64,000 bases of DNA from Thalassomonas actiniarum (GCF_000948975.2 NZ_CP059736.1:186001-250000); one strand, 5' to 3'. Counted from the first letter of the stretch, positions 54,775 through 62,668 are shown. Numbers and translations: made by a program. Notes: a model not told the origin generated them from the sequence alone.

Positions 54775-55710
54775 GTGATTAAACATAAATCCGGGCTCAC
54801 GCGGATAACACATTACCGCCATTTCGGCTTATGTGTTGCCTTGTTGCTGGTATCGGTTTTTACCGGGACTTATTTTGCCTATGAGCACCGTTACCAGCTG
54901 GAAGTTATGATGGATGATTTTGTTGAGCCAGAAGATGAGGTGTCAGCGCCGGCAGTTGATAAGCGGCCAAAGCTTATTGCCACTTTTCGCGACCAGCCGC
55001 CCAATATGTTTTATTACTCCAAGGGGCGTTTTTCCGGGCCGCTACGGGTAATGCTGGAACAGGCGACCAGCGAGATAGGTTATGCACTGGAGTGGCGTCA
55101 GGCAGCCTTGTCGGCTAGCCTCACCGGCTTGGCAGATAACAGTGTCGATATAGTGCCTCATATCCGCTCCCGCACCCGGGAGAGAGAGAAACTGTATCGC
55201 TACAGTATCAGCATCAGGGAAGAGCAAAGGTCTATTTACTTTGCCCAGTGGGAGCATGACCCTAAAGTGATTAGCAACTTAAACGATCTTGAGGGCATGG
55301 CGGTGGGTTATCCGCAAGGTAATTATTTTAATACCCAATTTCAACAGGCGAGTCATTTTAAAAAAGAGCCGTATTCGTCGATTGAGTCAATGGTCATGGC
55401 CTTTCACCGCCAGGAGATCACTGTCATGCTGGTCAGCAGCAAGCGGGAGGTTGAACAGCGCCTGCAAGCCGTTGGCGCCAGGAGTGTTAAATACGCAGAC
55501 TTTACCCTGGATGATAACCCGGAACTCTATTTTTTATATTCAAAGAATCCGGCACTACAAGCTGTCTATGATCGTTTGGATCAGGCGTTGAGCGATATGA
55601 AAAAGCGGGGGGAAGTTGAGGATATTTTCCACAGTTTTGCCCTTGCCGCACCAGAAAAGGGATCGCAGGAGCCTTCTGGTTACGATAAATATGAATGGAG
55701 ACTTAAATGA
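54775..55710 (+). CDS. Membrane-anchored substrate-binding protein (SBP_bac_3-like)
   Basis: A 311-aa protein with one N-terminal membrane segment (CVALLLVSVFTGTYFAY, ~18-34) and a periplasmic domain of the family 3 extracellular solute-binding fold (LADNSVDIVPHIRSRTRERE and the end segment LDQALSDMKKRGEVEDIFHSF). The start codon is GTG at 54775, inside the end of a 14-codon frame, with ggggatgg upstream. No permease or ATPase of an amino-acid importer is adjacent. The stop overlaps the SPFH gene by four bases. The uncleaved anchor and the missing importer suggest a sensing or capturing role rather than uptake (inference). Confidence 0.82.
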   Translation: MIKHKSGLTRITHYRHFGLCVALLLVSVFTGTYFAYEHRYQLEVMMDDFVEPEDEVSAPAVDKRPKLIATFRDQPPNMFYYSKGRFSGPLRVMLEQATSEIGYALEWRQAALSASLTGLADNSVDIVPHIRSRTREREKLYRYSISIREEQRSIYFAQWEHDPKVISNLNDLEGMAVGYPQGNYFNTQFQQASHFKKEPYSSIESMVMAFHRQEITVMLVSSKREVEQRLQAVGARSVKYADFTLDDNPELYFLYSKNPALQAVYDRLDQALSDMKKRGEVEDIFHSFALAAPEKGSQEPSGYDKYEWRLK

Positions 55711-56540
55711 GTAAGATAAAATTTTGGCTCAAAGACCACATACCTTACTTTATTGTATTGTTTTTGTTGATCCTATTGTTTTTTGCTGCCTTTTGGCCGC
55801 GTATTCTGGTGTTTATTAAACCGGGGGAAGCCGGGGTTATTTATCGCCTGTTAACCAAAGGTACCGTGACCGATTACATTTTCCCCGAGGGCTTACATGT
55901 GATCCTGCCGATAGATACCATGTATATATACGATACGCGTATGCAAGTGATATTGCACGATTTTGAGGTATTAACCAAAGCGGGTTTGCCTATCATGCTT
56001 ACTTTGGCCGTTCGTTACCAACCCATTTACGAATTGTTGGGGGTGTTGCATCAAAAGGTGGGTCCCGACTATCCGGATAAGATCATCTTGCCGCAGATCG
56101 AATCCGTGCTCAGGCAGAATATCGGCGGGTTAACACCGGAAGATGTTTATACCAACCGGGAAGGTGTGTTAAGTGACATCATTACCCTGGCCCTGGAAGA
56201 AGTGGGACGTAAATATATTCATGTAGATGACATTATTATCCGCTCGGTGGAGCTGCCCGAGAGTGTGCGTGCTTCAATCGAGGAGAAATTGGTTAATGAG
56301 CAGCAATTTTTAGCTTATAACTTTAAGTTGCAGCGGGAAGAACAAGAGGCCGAACGTAAGCGGATAGAGGCCGGGGGGATACGCGACTACCAGAAAATCA
56401 TTACCCCGACCTTAAATGAAAACCTGTTAAAATGGCAAGGTATTCAGGCGACATTGGAGCTGTCGGAGTCGCCTAACAGTAAAGTGGTGGTCATCGGCGC
56501 CGGCGAAGATGGCCTGCCGATCATTTTGGGTGGCCAATGA
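55707..56540 (+). CDS. SPFH/prohibitin-family membrane protein
   Basis: A 277-aa protein with one strong N-terminal membrane segment (IVLFLLILLFFAAFWPRI, ~14-31) followed by a Band 7/SPFH domain (VFIKPGEAGVIYRLLTKGT; FPEGLHVILPIDTMYIYDTR). A helical, Glu/Arg-rich stretch (QREEQEAERKRIEAGGIRDY) is typical of the stomatin/prohibitin coiled part. Such proteins form membrane rings or microdomain scaffolds. It overlaps both neighbours by ATGA, so it is co-translated with two periplasmic binding proteins. Its role in a natural-product cluster is unknown; organising the export machinery or protecting the membrane are possible. Confidence 0.88.
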   Translation: MSKIKFWLKDHIPYFIVLFLLILLFFAAFWPRILVFIKPGEAGVIYRLLTKGTVTDYIFPEGLHVILPIDTMYIYDTRMQVILHDFEVLTKAGLPIMLTLAVRYQPIYELLGVLHQKVGPDYPDKIILPQIESVLRQNIGGLTPEDVYTNREGVLSDIITLALEEVGRKYIHVDDIIIRSVELPESVRASIEEKLVNEQQFLAYNFKLQREEQEAERKRIEAGGIRDYQKIITPTLNENLLKWQGIQATLELSESPNSKVVVIGAGEDGLPIILGGQ

Positions 56541-57829
56541 TATATTTACAAGTGATGTGTAATCGGGCTATTGGCACTTTTCGGCCGCTGTTGGCGGGCT
56601 TGTTGCTGGTTGGCTTAACGGCATGCGGTCAGCCGGAATTGGGCACCACGGCGATCGAAAGAACGGCAATGATCAGACAAAATTATGCCGCCGGCAAGGA
56701 TATAGATATTGCCCTGGTTTGGCATAAAGATAAAAAACAATTTCGCGACGGGGCAATCCTGGCGGCAGAAGAAATCAATGCCGAAGGAGGCATTGACGGA
56801 CATCAGCTGAGGCTGCACTTTACCGAAGCCTCTTCCTTTTTAAAGAGTCATCATGTCGGTCGCGCCATGCTCGAAGGTCGCTACCGTAATGCCAAGCAGG
56901 TTGCCGGTGCCGACATCGCCCACCGGGTGGTTGCCCGAAACAATGTGTCGGCGGTGATCAGTGCCGATATTCCGGTGGAATCAGCCCTGTCATCTATGGT
57001 GGTTTACAAAAAACACGGCGTTTTATTTCTCAATGCCGGCAGTAGTTACTCAAGCATCGACTGGGTTGCCAACGACTTATATTTTCAGCTGCTGCCGCCG
57101 AATAAAATCCTTGCAGACAACATTGCCGCTGAAATCAAACAGCAGAAGTGGCAAACGGTTTTTATTGCCTATCTTGATACCTATCACGAGACCGAAGTGA
57201 TTGAGTTGCTCAGAACCGAATTGGTTAACGACGGCATAACACTGTCGGGCTCTTATGCCATGCAGCTTGGTGAGGGAAATTTAAACCGGGGTTACCAGGG
57301 ACGCTTGCGGGCATCGCTTGCAGAATTACGCTACAGTGACACCGATGCCATTATTTTACTGATGCCGCCAAAACTGGCTGCTCATGTGATACATTTTACA
57401 CGTGAAATCGGTGTGCTACAGCCGTTTCTCGGGAGCAGGGAGTTCAATTCGCCGAAGGAGTTTATTGATATTGTCGGCGAGCACGGCATCGGCACCCGGA
57501 CAACAACTCTTTACCGCGCGGGTGATTATCAGGTTAAACGTTTTGAAGAAAAGTTTAATCAACGCTTTACTGGTAGTAAGGCCAACGTATCGGCCATGTT
57601 GGGGTATGACAGTGTTCGTCTCTATGCTCAGGGGGTTGCAAGTGCCAAAACCGTTGTCCCGATCCAAGTCAGTGAGGCGCTGAACTACCGCTTGCCGGTA
57701 TGGTTTGGTTTACTCGGCAGTTATAGTTTTAATGAAGGGGAGAGTGTCAACATCAATTACTCCATACTACAGCTGGTCAGCCGTAAAGACGGGACGCTGG
57801 GATTTGTTGCTGAAAATGATGCTAACTAA
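56537..57829 (+). CDS. Lipoprotein, branched-chain amino-acid-type binding protein
   Basis: A 430-aa periplasmic-binding-protein-like lipoprotein. The N-terminus has a hydrophobic run ending in a lipobox, LVGLTAC, with Cys near residue 31. The body has the type I binding fold of LivJ/Leu-Ile-Val receptors: QFRDGAILAAEEINAEGGIDG near the start is the family hallmark, and later VFIAYLDTYHETEVIELL. A second in-frame Met (residue 7) could also serve as start. No LivHMGF transporter genes are adjacent. It overlaps the SPFH gene by four bases and is the third member of a tightly coupled triad. The ligand is unknown; the cluster product or a precursor are options. Confidence 0.86.
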   Translation: MIYLQVMCNRAIGTFRPLLAGLLLVGLTACGQPELGTTAIERTAMIRQNYAAGKDIDIALVWHKDKKQFRDGAILAAEEINAEGGIDGHQLRLHFTEASSFLKSHHVGRAMLEGRYRNAKQVAGADIAHRVVARNNVSAVISADIPVESALSSMVVYKKHGVLFLNAGSSYSSIDWVANDLYFQLLPPNKILADNIAAEIKQQKWQTVFIAYLDTYHETEVIELLRTELVNDGITLSGSYAMQLGEGNLNRGYQGRLRASLAELRYSDTDAIILLMPPKLAAHVIHFTREIGVLQPFLGSREFNSPKEFIDIVGEHGIGTRTTTLYRAGDYQVKRFEEKFNQRFTGSKANVSAMLGYDSVRLYAQGVASAKTVVPIQVSEALNYRLPVWFGLLGSYSFNEGESVNINYSILQLVSRKDGTLGFVAENDAN

Positions 57830-57859
57830 TACGGACATACTTTTTAATTTGGAGGGCAT

Positions 57860-58042
57860 ATGTTTACTGCTTTTTCGCTGTCGCTATTTCTCAGCTTGGT
57901 TATAGGCTATTTAGGCCGCAGACGCCGTATCGGATTTTGGGGACTGACATTTGGCTCTTTATTGCTCACGCCAATCGTTGGCCTGATATTACTTTTAATT
58001 ACCGATGATGTGCCCCAGCCAGAGCAATACCGGCACAAGTAG
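57860..58042 (+). CDS. Small two-helix membrane protein
   Basis: A 60-aa protein: one hydrophobic helix (FSLSLFLSLVIGYLG), an Arg-rich turn (RRRRIGFWG), a second helix (LTFGSLLLTPIVGLILLLI) and an acidic then basic tail. A strong ribosome site (ggaggg) lies six bases before the ATG, and the PPTase gene starts six bases after its stop, supporting a real co-transcribed gene. Not recognised; no function assigned. Confidence 0.7.
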   Translation: MFTAFSLSLFLSLVIGYLGRRRRIGFWGLTFGSLLLTPIVGLILLLITDDVPQPEQYRHK

Positions 58043-58047
58043 GCCTT

Positions 58048-58830
58048 ATGCTTGATATCTGGCATATCACACTTGATCAGGACCCTGGCTCCTTGCCGCA
58101 AGTGCTGGATGAAAACGAACGGGCACGTGCGGCAGCATGCCAGTTTGACCACCACAGACGGCAGTTCATGGTGTCGCATATTGCCACGCGGCTGATACTG
58201 GCGTCATATTGCGCAACAGATGCCGCTAAACTGGTTTTTGAGCATAATGCTTACGGCAAACCTTTCCTGGCCGATCATAAGCCGTTGGTGTTTAGTCTCT
58301 CACATGCGGATGAAATGGCCTTATGCGCCGTCGGTAACGGCGAAGCACTTGGTGTCGATATCGAAAAAATACGCCCGATAGCCAGCACAGAGATGGCGGA
58401 GCGTTTTTTTTCACCGACAGAGCATCAGCTATTTGCCCGTTTGCCGCGGGGGCAGCAACAAGACGCATTTTTTACCTGCTGGACCCGTAAAGAAGCCTAT
58501 ATCAAAGCCAAAGGACTTGGCCTGGCGTTGCCGCTTGAGCGATTTTCGGTGACAGTCAGTCCTGATCTGCCCGCGGAACTGCTGAGCAGTGACTTTTCAA
58601 CAGAAGATGCCATCCGGTTTCGGCTAATGGATATAGAGGTTGCCTGCGGCTATAAAGCCGCTCTGGCTTATGCCGGCCCGCCGCCGGGAAAAGTGATGCA
58701 GTATCACTTTTCCCGGCGGCCGGATGGGGGAATATTTTTAACGCCCCTAAAACCGCAGGGCGACAATGACCAGGTCATCGACAGAACAATCAACGGCGTC
58801 AATTTCAAACCATTGGTAGTCGGAAGTTGA
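58048..58830 (+). CDS. 4'-phosphopantetheinyl transferase (Sfp type)
   Basis: A 260-aa Sfp-family transferase. The Mg-binding motif is LGVDIEKI near residues 97-104, and the second conserved motif is CWTRKEAYIKAKGLGL near 143-158. It would attach phosphopantetheine from CoA to the nine carrier domains encoded in this window. It is the last gene of the cluster on this side, six bases after a small membrane-protein gene. The C-terminal ~50 residues beyond the conserved fold are not recognisable. Confidence 0.93.
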   Translation: MLDIWHITLDQDPGSLPQVLDENERARAAACQFDHHRRQFMVSHIATRLILASYCATDAAKLVFEHNAYGKPFLADHKPLVFSLSHADEMALCAVGNGEALGVDIEKIRPIASTEMAERFFSPTEHQLFARLPRGQQQDAFFTCWTRKEAYIKAKGLGLALPLERFSVTVSPDLPAELLSSDFSTEDAIRFRLMDIEVACGYKAALAYAGPPPGKVMQYHFSRRPDGGIFLTPLKPQGDNDQVIDRTINGVNFKPLVVGS

Positions 58831-58909
58831 CAGTATGGTTAATGGCCAACCAGCTATAGTTTATCATTAGCTGCCTGACAGCTAGGTAAAGCTTCTTAGA
58901 ATACCTAGA

Positions 58910-58941
58910 TATTTCCGATAAATATTATTATCGGAAATATT
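58910..58941. repeat. 13-bp perfect inverted repeat downstream of the PPTase
   Basis: The arms atatttccgataa and ttatcggaaatat are separated by six bases and lie 80 bases after the PPTase stop. No T-run follows, so termination is uncertain. It could instead be a protein-binding site. A smaller hairpin (tagctg/cagcta, 58869-58885) lies just before it. Confidence 0.6.
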
Positions 58942-59023
58942 GGGGTTAAAGCTGTTCTTCTCAATGACAAACCTGCCACACGCTTAGGCGATACCTGCGA
59001 ACACGGCGGCAAAATCACCATTT

Positions 59024-59335
59024 TTAGGTAACGGTATGACAAAAGACAACACAGCCAAAAATCTGGTTATCCCCTAGCTTATTCTCGACTAAATCCAGCA
59101 TATCACTTTGGATTTTTCTATAGCCGTATACACAGCCGCTTTCTAGCCAGGATTGTTTAATTAATCCTGTTAAATGCCTGTCATTTTTAGTCCGCTTAGA
59201 CTCTGGTATTTTAAGCCATGCATGAAAGCCACTACGGTGGATTTGCAGTGCTTGGCACATCAATGTTATTGGGTAGCGGTTGAGCCGGGACTTTATGAAC
59301 GTGTACTTTTCTTTGACTCGCCCGCAAAGTACACG
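59024..59335 (-). pseudogene. IS3-family transposase orfB, truncated
   Basis: The frame reads KYTFIKSRLNRYPITLMCQ followed by the helix-turn region GFHAWLKI and CVYGYRKIQSDMLD, the typical start of an IS3 OrfB (the HTH_21 segment before the integrase core). It lies in the shifted frame relative to orfA, as expected for programmed frameshifting. The D-D-E catalytic core is absent, because the sequence turns unrelated after about 90 codons. Non-functional. Confidence 0.8.
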
Positions 59336-59586
59336 GCGGCTTCCTTTAATAGATCTCGTTCTTGCTGGGTACGCTTTAACTCTTTCTCAAGCTCTCTGAT
59401 GCGCTTCTCTTGCTCAGATAACTCTTGGTAGTGTTCGCTATTGCTGCCATAGCGTTTTAGCCAGTTGTAGAGACTATTTGATGAGATATCTAGCCGCTCA
59501 GCAACGCTTGCAACAGAATGACCTTTATCGGTTACTTGCTTAACAGCCTGTATTTTAAATTCTTCTGGAAATCTTTTGGCGCTCAT
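59293..59586 (-). CDS. IS3-family transposase orfA
   Basis: A 97-aa protein with the HTH_Tnp_1 fold: MSAKRFPEEFKIQAVKQV, a helix-turn-helix (SVASVAERLDISSNSLYNW), then a leucine-zipper-like coil (LSEQEKRIRELEKELKRT) and ERDLLKEAAVYFA. A ggagg-type site (aggaggaag) stands before the ATG. It looks intact, but alone it cannot transpose because orfB is truncated. Confidence 0.88.
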   Translation of the reverse strand: MSAKRFPEEFKIQAVKQVTDKGHSVASVAERLDISSNSLYNWLKRYGSNSEHYQELSEQEKRIRELEKELKRTQQERDLLKEAAVYFAGESKKSTRS

Positions 59587-59647
59587 TCTTCCTCCTAGGA
59601 CGCAAAGTTTACAACTTATTTGTGTCTAGGAAAATCTGGTCGATTCA

Positions 59648-60140
59648 CATTGTTGTAAATCCATACCCCGCCAATAAAATTGACCAAGTAAATTACAACA
59701 GCAAAAAATCTATTCTAAGTCATAGTTAATACTACGGCGATCCATTTAAAGTACTACGGTTAGTTCGCTCTGCATTCACTTTGCCTAATCATTTAGCAAT
59801 CGTTATCTTTACTTCTGCTTGCTTTGACATTTTAAATATCCCTATTTGTGTCAGATAAAATTTAACTATAGAACATCGGGTTTAATCTATTGAAATAAAA
59901 CGCCTTTCCTAGAGTTCCACTGCAATAGTTCAGCTAAGCACCATATCAGTCAGGATATTAACGGTTATCAAATCGTAAGATTATCTGCGCCTGTAATTAT
60001 CCAGACTAACAGCATTAGAGGTAGCAACAACATTTTCATCCTGCTCAACATGGTCAGCAGATATTTGCCGCCAATCGTTGTAGCACCTTAAGTGTATAGC
60101 TTTTGAGCCGGTAGATGAATAAGTAATATATATTCATGCT
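59648..60140. other. AT-rich intergenic stretch without recognisable genes
   Basis: About 490 bases between the IS remnant and a hairpin at 60141. Only short frames without ribosome sites are seen. No RNA gene, repeat or regulatory motif was recognised. Confidence 0.5.
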
Positions 60141-60169
60141 GGCTCCCGTGAATTCCATCCCCGGGAGCC
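60141..60169 (-). terminator. Hairpin downstream of the minus-strand gene at 60177
   Basis: Eight-base arms ggctcccg and cgggagcc enclose a 13-base loop, starting eight bases after the minus-strand stop at 60177. It is GC-rich and well placed for a terminator, but lacks a clear T-run on the minus strand. Confidence 0.5.
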
Positions 60170-60176
60170 GCTAATA

Positions 60177-60497
60177 TTATTGCTCCAATTCCTGATGAAC
60201 CTTGTGTATTCTGTGTTTGAAATCTGCTACCTGCTCTTTGAGCCAAATGCTGTAGTGGCTAAAACCGGCGATGGTGGCTTGGTCGAGGGCTTCTGGTTCT
60301 CTGACAATGGCGGCGAAGGCGTCACAGATGAAGGCGCATTCTTCGTTGAATTGGGAGAATTCGTCGCACAGCAGTAACATATCGGCTTTGAGCTGTTTTG
60401 CTGTCTGCTTTTCCCCCGCTGTTGCTGTGTCAGTTTTTCCGGCAGTTTTGCCTTTTTTGGTGGCATTTTCTTCGGGGTTGTGTGTTGATTCAGACAT
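60177..60497 (-). CDS. Small hypothetical protein, acidic and helical
   Basis: A 106-aa protein with a polar Lys/Thr-rich N-terminus (~35 residues) and a helical body (LKADMLLLCDEFSQFNEE, SHYSIWLKEQVADFKHRI). The frame is open to 60524, but the ATG at 60497 is eight bases after a strong aaaggagg site, which fixes the start. It has no signal peptide, membrane segment or known motif. A hairpin follows the stop. It overlaps a smaller upstream frame by eight bases. I do not recognise the family. Confidence 0.65.
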   Translation of the reverse strand: MSESTHNPEENATKKGKTAGKTDTATAGEKQTAKQLKADMLLLCDEFSQFNEECAFICDAFAAIVREPEALDQATIAGFSHYSIWLKEQVADFKHRIHKVHQELEQ

Positions 60498-60690
60498 AAC
60501 ACTGCCCTCCTTTGATTGTGGCAAGTGAGCTATTTACTGCCTTTGCTTGCCGGGGAGCGCGGGGGGAGTGTGCGGGGTGGAGGTTATCGTTAAGCATTAT
60601 TAGCCGTTGTTGGCTAATGTAGCGGTTAGCATTAGTTGCTAAAAAAACTTTAACCGAGAAAAACTCTGGCATATCATTAACTTTAGCCAT
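60490..60690 (-). CDS. Possible 66-aa leader-like small ORF
   Basis: A 66-codon frame beginning MAKVNDMPEFF, basic and Pro/Ala-rich in its second half, whose stop overlaps the start of the next gene by eight bases. The overlap contains that gene's strong ribosome site, an arrangement seen in translational coupling. Its own ribosome site is weak (aggta). It could be a real small gene or chance. No homology recognised. Confidence 0.3.
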   Translation of the reverse strand: MAKVNDMPEFFSVKVFLATNANRYISQQRLIMLNDNLHPAHSPRAPRQAKAVNSSLATIKGGQCYV

Positions 60691-60986
60691 GATGGATACC
60701 TTTATTATCTGTTGTGGTTAGCTGCTTCTGAGTGGTGGTTCACCCAGGGGCAGCGCTCATTTCGTTTATCTGTTAGATCATATAAGGCTTTTAGCCCTGC
60801 TCCTCTGGTTGTTATTTCATCCTTTATTTTATAGTACAAAATGCTGGATAAATCGACAGCTGTTCATGATCTTTTCTTATAAAAGCGCCTGTTTTTATTA
60901 CTTTATTTTGGACTTGTTCTTCCTGGGATTTAACTCATTGTTATTGAATCATAAGACTTTGAATGATAAGAAATCTTAGCATTAAC
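60691..60986. other. Intergenic stretch, no gene seen
   Basis: About 300 AT-rich bases upstream of the minus-strand pair at 60177-60690. It probably holds their promoter, but no clear -10/-35 pair could be chosen. No frame with a convincing ribosome site was found. Confidence 0.45.
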
Positions 60987-61018
60987 CTGCCGGATTTTTT
61001 TCTACTGAAATCCGGCAG
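60987..61018 (-). terminator. Terminator-like hairpin after the minus-strand membrane gene
   Basis: Eleven-base perfect arms ctgccggattt and aaatccggcag with a ten-base loop lie about 50 bases beyond the minus-strand stop at 61070. The T-rich stretch falls within the loop and stem base, so it could also act for + strand transcripts. Confidence 0.6.
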
Positions 61019-61069
61019 GGCTGTTATTTATTGTTGCGAGGGTAATAGCCCTGTTAGCATGAAAACGGA

Positions 61070-61738
61070 TTAAGCGTCTAATTCAAATTGACGGTGGTAT
61101 TGTTCCCGGGCTTTCTCGGTAGACATAGACCACAACAGCATAAAGGCACAGCCGGTCAGTATGCTTTTCATGTCCAGATAGTGATAGTAAACCCAATTCC
61201 AACCGGAGAATATTTTCGCGACTTCCATGCTGAAACCTATGTCATCTAAATGCCGAATAAAGTTTTCTATCAGTGCCAGTAAATCGATAAACATAAACAC
61301 AGAGAACAAGCTGGCAAAGGCGACTTCCGCCTTATACATGTGTACTTTGTCGATGGGTTTATTTTGGGCGGCTAACCTGGCGCGGGTAAAGGGCGCCCTG
61401 AGTAGCACCATATAAAACAAGATTAAATCGGTAATAAAATGAATGGTGAACATAGCTGCGCCAAGCCAGACAGTGCTTTTGGTTTCATCGGCATATACTT
61501 CGCTGAAACCGGGCTCGATGACAAAAGAAAAAAGACTTTCTTCAATGGTCTTTACAATGATGAAACCGGCGCATAAGTACATGATATTGATATCGCCACG
61601 ATTAACAAACATCACTGTAAATATGCTCACAGTAAAAACAATGGCAATTAGTAAGGTATTTCTACTGACAATAGCAAAAGTGACGATGGCAATGATCAGT
61701 GCCAGTTTGAGGATGCTTTTGGTTTGTATAGTAGTCAC
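61070..61738 (-). CDS. Multi-pass membrane protein of unknown function
   Basis: A 222-aa protein with about five to six hydrophobic segments (LALIIAIVTFAIV, LLIAIVFTVSIFTVMFV, MFTIHFITDLILFYMVLL, VAFASLFSVFMFIDLLALI, ILTGCAFMLLWSM) and a charged C-terminus. The start codon is GTG, seven bases after gggag. It is downstream, on the same strand, of the XRE regulator and the double-glycine peptide gene, so it could be an immunity or transport partner. It has no recognisable family motif. Confidence 0.7.
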   Translation of the reverse strand: MTTIQTKSILKLALIIAIVTFAIVSRNTLLIAIVFTVSIFTVMFVNRGDINIMYLCAGFIIVKTIEESLFSFVIEPGFSEVYADETKSTVWLGAAMFTIHFITDLILFYMVLLRAPFTRARLAAQNKPIDKVHMYKAEVAFASLFSVFMFIDLLALIENFIRHLDDIGFSMEVAKIFSGWNWVYYHYLDMKSILTGCAFMLLWSMSTEKAREQYHRQFELDA

Positions 61739-61768
61739 AACAAGCTCCCTTTTTTACCTGTAACTTGT

Positions 61769-61954
61769 TTACTCGGTAGGTGCAATGTCCGGTAGCCGTG
61801 TGCAAACCTGGTGTGATGTAAATGTTGTTGCGGGTAAGGTATTACCCGGATAAAAACAGCTTGAGTCCTCATCATTATCCTTATGTTGAATTTGGATGTT
61901 GTTGATTATCGGACCGGCGGTGCCTGAGGCTGTTTTTCTCCGGACAAGCTGCAC
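61769..61954 (-). CDS. Doubtful 61-aa frame between peptide and membrane genes
   Basis: A frame of 61 codons beginning with GTG, containing two Cys and many Thr/Ser/Asn. An in-frame stop lies just upstream and no ribosome site is visible, which argues against translation. It is listed because of its place between the double-glycine peptide gene and the membrane-protein gene. More likely untranslated spacer. Confidence 0.2.
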   Translation of the reverse strand: MQLVRRKTASGTAGPIINNIQIQHKDNDEDSSCFYPGNTLPATTFTSHQVCTRLPDIAPTE

Positions 61955-61976
61955 TATTGCTGCAAGGCTTGCTTAC

Positions 61977-61995
61977 GACAGGAAGTGATCCTGTC
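61977..61995 (-). other. Hairpin directly after the double-glycine peptide gene
   Basis: Seven-base arms gacagga and tcctgtc with a five-base loop begin about 11 bases after the peptide stop on the minus strand. There is no T-run, so it may be a partial terminator or a stabiliser of the small peptide's mRNA. Confidence 0.4.
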
Positions 61996-62005
61996 CTCGG
62001 TTAAA

Positions 62006-62200
62006 TCAGCTTAAGTTACCAGTGGCCGATAAGGTTGTGTTGTTCGCCGACGGGTTGACTACTTGTGGTCTTGGTGGTGTATGCCCGCCACTTCCTGTGC
62101 CGCCGGCAATGCCGGCCAGCATATTTGCAGTGAAGTTGACTGAGCTATCAAGTTTTGAACTTTTTTGAGGCGCGTTTGCGAACTTTTTGAGGTGTTTCAT
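62006..62200 (-). CDS. Small double-glycine peptide, possible bacteriocin/RiPP precursor
   Basis: A 64-aa peptide. The Lys-rich N-terminal part (MKHLKKFANAPQKSSKLDSS) leads to NMLAGIAGG, a double-glycine-like cleavage context at residues 33-34. A 30-residue Gly/Pro/Thr/Asn-rich remainder without Cys (TGSGGHTPPRPQVVNPSANN then 10 more) follows. The start at 62200 is favoured because aaaggg lies six bases before it; a Met two codons earlier is too close. The first 53 bases overlap the end of the XRE gene. No C39-peptidase exporter or modification enzyme was seen in the window, so the precursor role is a hypothesis. A plain small protein is the alternative. Confidence 0.5.
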   Translation of the reverse strand: MKHLKKFANAPQKSSKLDSSVNFTANMLAGIAGGTGSGGHTPPRPQVVNPSANNTTLSATGNLS

Positions 62201-62438
62201 TTTCATCCCTTTGATTAAATTGATCTCTAAGTGTTGAGATTTGCTTAAACAAGGGAGCCAGACTCAGCGAGCAGGCATGACCGATATCTAGAAATTGATT
62301 CATCCTTGGCTCGCCAACTCCGGTTTCCCAATTCTCATAGGTGACCCGGCTGACTCCTGCTTTTTTTGCCATTTCCTTGGTAGTTTTGCCTACACTCAGG
62401 CGCATATTACGCAAATCCTCACCCATAATATCAAACAT
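62148..62438 (-). CDS. XRE-family transcriptional regulator
   Basis: A 96-aa DNA-binding protein. The helix-turn-helix spans roughly residues 7-60 (LRNMRLSVGKTTKEMAKKAG, SRVTYENWETGVGEP), followed by a Lys/Arg-rich tail. A good ribosome site (agaggga) precedes the ATG. Its end overlaps the double-glycine peptide gene in another frame, so the two are co-transcribed and probably coupled. It is divergent to the other XRE gene at 62774, and the intergenic region carries palindromes. Confidence 0.85.
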   Translation of the reverse strand: MFDIMGEDLRNMRLSVGKTTKEMAKKAGVSRVTYENWETGVGEPRMNQFLDIGHACSLSLAPLFKQISTLRDQFNQRDENETPQKVRKRASKKFKT

Positions 62439-62668
62439 AGAAATTCCCTCTATACTTATTTTTCTTAATTAAATCTGCCAAGTACAGGCATCCCCCGTAC
62501 CGGCAATAGCTCATCAGTCAATATTGCATTTTGCCACTGGTTTTATCCGCTGTTATTTGGCTGCCAGTAAGCTTTGTGCCTGTTCCCTATTCGCTTTGTT
62601 TCGCTTTTCCTAGCTTTGGCAAGTTAAAAGCAGCAAAGCAAATCTTCATTTCGGGATGATTATAACGA

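Larger units (their letters stand above)
59024..59647 (-). mobile_element. IS3-family insertion sequence remnant
   Basis: On the minus strand lie a complete IS3-type orfA and the first ~90 codons of orfB, then homology stops near 59070. More than half of the transposase and the right end are missing. A possible left terminal repeat beginning TGAATCGACCAGATTTTCC (minus strand) ends at about 59647. The other end was not found. It marks the boundary between the synthase genes and the AT-richer flank. Confidence 0.75.

Noticed and set aside
44606-58885. Identical 11-base string gcctgacagct-like at 44606 and 58874
   Set aside because: Too short and isolated to be a meaningful repeat; expected by chance in 64 kb.
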